Source: Bacteroidota bacterium (GTDB taxonomy: Bacteria; Bacteroidota; Bacteroidia; JAADEI01). From it: 6,595 nt of DNA. Location of the stretch: assembly GCA_024280615.1 (NCBI GenBank), contig JAJRPU010000128.1:1-6595 (forward strand), written 5' to 3'. Below, one piece after another: positions 5,736 through 6,595 of this stretch. A program made the position numbers and the translations under genes. Within the stretch, counting starts at the first letter, position 1; each line of letters starts with the position of its first letter. The notes under the pieces were generated by a model. The model did not search any database. It was not told where the DNA came from and saw nothing but the letters and a program-made list of their open reading frames with translations.

Positions 5736-6595
5736 TTAACGTTATTTATTACCTGTTCTATTTTCTCAACGGTTTTTTCCCAGGAAAACCTTTTAGTGTT
5801 TTCCAGACCTGCTTGTATAAGTCTTTCCCTAAGAACGTCATCTGTTGCTAATGTAAGCATTGCCTTTGCAATGTTGTGTTCATCATTTGGGTCAATAAAA
5901 AGGCATCCTTTTCCTCCTATTTCAGGCAATGCACTAATGTTGGAAGTGATTACCGGGCAACCAACCTTTTGTGCTTCCACGACTGGAAGCCCGAAACCCT
6001 CCATTAACGACGGGAACACTAACGCTATTGCCCTTTTTAATAGATAATGGATTTGCTCGTCTGGCAAGATGCCCGTGAACAACACACGGTTTCGGCATTT
6101 CATCTTTCGCCATTGTTCTATTATAGTATCATATTCCCATGCGAATCTGCCTGCTATAAGTAAATAACTATCCAATTCGGAACAGACGATATCAAACGCT
6201 TTTAGCAAGTTAGGAATGTTCTTCCTTGGCTGAAGGGCTCCGTAATACAGGAAAAATCTCTCTGGCACTTTAAACTCTGGCTTTTGTGGTTCAGGAAACT
6301 CTTTAATTCCCAAGCCAACAACAGTAAGTTTTTCCTTAGGTAAGGAATACAGTTTTCTCGTTTGATGCATCGTATAACAAGAGTTAGCAATAATATGCGT
6401 TGCTTCCTGAACATACTTGTCAATAGTCCGCCAGTAATATATCCTGTAAGGTAATGATAATCCAGAGAATTCGTATAAATAAGCAATATCGTGCATTGTC
6501 AACACAACGGGAACGCCTGTGCCAACTGGAATGAATGGCTCTGGCGACAGAAATAAGTCCGGCTTTATTGATTCAATTGCTTCCGGAAGGGTAAA
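5708..6595 (-). CDS. GT4-family glycosyltransferase, N-terminus beyond window
   Basis: The frame is open from the stop at 5708 to the right edge, giving 295 visible residues, roughly the last four fifths of a GT-B enzyme. The frame extends 30 codons upstream of GTG 6505 and already carries family sequence there (KPDLFLSPEP), so that GTG is not the true start. Visible motifs are the TMHDIAYL segment (33-40), YYGALQPRKNI (117-127), which opens the C-terminal nucleotide-sugar domain, and FPSLMEGFGLPVVEA (194-208), holding the E-x7-E pair (199 and 207) used for donor binding, followed by CPVITSN and ALPEIGG. This pattern is typical of GT4 mannosyltransferase-like enzymes of O-antigen or polysaccharide synthesis; the sugar is not predictable. 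The usual EAMACG is EAQKVG here. The gene converges on lpxB and is not part of that operon. Confidence 0.92.
   Translation of the reverse strand, partial: FTLPEAIESIKPDLFLSPEPFIPVGTGVPVVLTMHDIAYLYEFSGLSLPYRIYYWRTIDKYVQEATHIIANSCYTMHQTRKLYSLPKEKLTVVGLGIKEFPEPQKPEFKVPERFFLYYGALQPRKNIPNLLKAFDIVCSELDSYLLIAGRFAWEYDTIIEQWRKMKCRNRVLFTGILPDEQIHYLLKRAIALVFPSLMEGFGLPVVEAQKVGCPVITSNISALPEIGGKGCLFIDPNDEHNIAKAMLTLATDDVLRERLIQAGLENTKRFSWEKTVEKIEQVINNVNQANKSTRI

Noticed and set aside
5771..5794. GGTTTT-(8 nt)-AAAACC hairpin followed by TTTT on the plus strand, possible terminator after lpxB
   Set aside because: The stem has only two G-C pairs, the T run is short, and the sequence is coding for the GT4 enzyme; too weak to call a terminator.
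6505..6595. GTG at 6505 as the start of the GT4 gene
   Set aside because: The frame stays open to the window edge and encodes family-typical sequence upstream, so the gene is cut by the window rather than starting here.

Overview
The window looks like a piece of a Gram-negative, Bacteroidota/Chlorobiota-type (FCB group) chromosome. Three things support this. A PorQ-like protein of the type IX secretion system, which is restricted to that group, sits directly in front of cmk. lpxB and LPS-type glycosyltransferases imply a lipid A outer membrane. Most start codons lack a clear Shine-Dalgarno sequence. Base composition is moderately AT-rich by eye. I cannot name a genus.

Layout. On the minus strand at the left, a transporter-like MgtC/DUF4010 membrane protein (450-1709) is followed, with a 37-bp overlap, by the start of a GT9 heptosyltransferase-like gene that runs off the left edge (1-486). 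A 98-bp divergent spacer (1710-1807) separates this pair from a plus-strand run of five genes: porQ (1808-2875), cmk (2872-3540), surE (3579-4370), a three-helix small membrane protein of unknown function (4357-4662) and lpxB (4659-5735). Three of the four junctions in this run overlap (ATGA at porQ/cmk, 14 bp at surE/membrane protein, ATGA at membrane protein/lpxB), so it is very probably one operon. At the right edge a GT4 glycosyltransferase on the minus strand (5708-6595, N-terminus outside the window) converges on lpxB, and the two coding ends overlap by 28 bp.

How the genes relate. The theme is envelope construction plus nucleotide housekeeping. LpxB makes the lipid A disaccharide, the GT9 and GT4 enzymes probably build LPS core or surface glycan, and PorQ belongs to the outer-membrane machinery that attaches T9SS cargo to A-type LPS in better-known Bacteroidota. 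Cmk and SurE act on CMP/dCMP and nucleoside monophosphates. I see no mobile element, CRISPR array, tRNA or rRNA. I found no convincing new multi-gene system. The least explained items are the small membrane protein between surE and lpxB, the MgtC/DUF4010 protein paired with a heptosyltransferase, and an inverted repeat that could fold over the porQ start codon.
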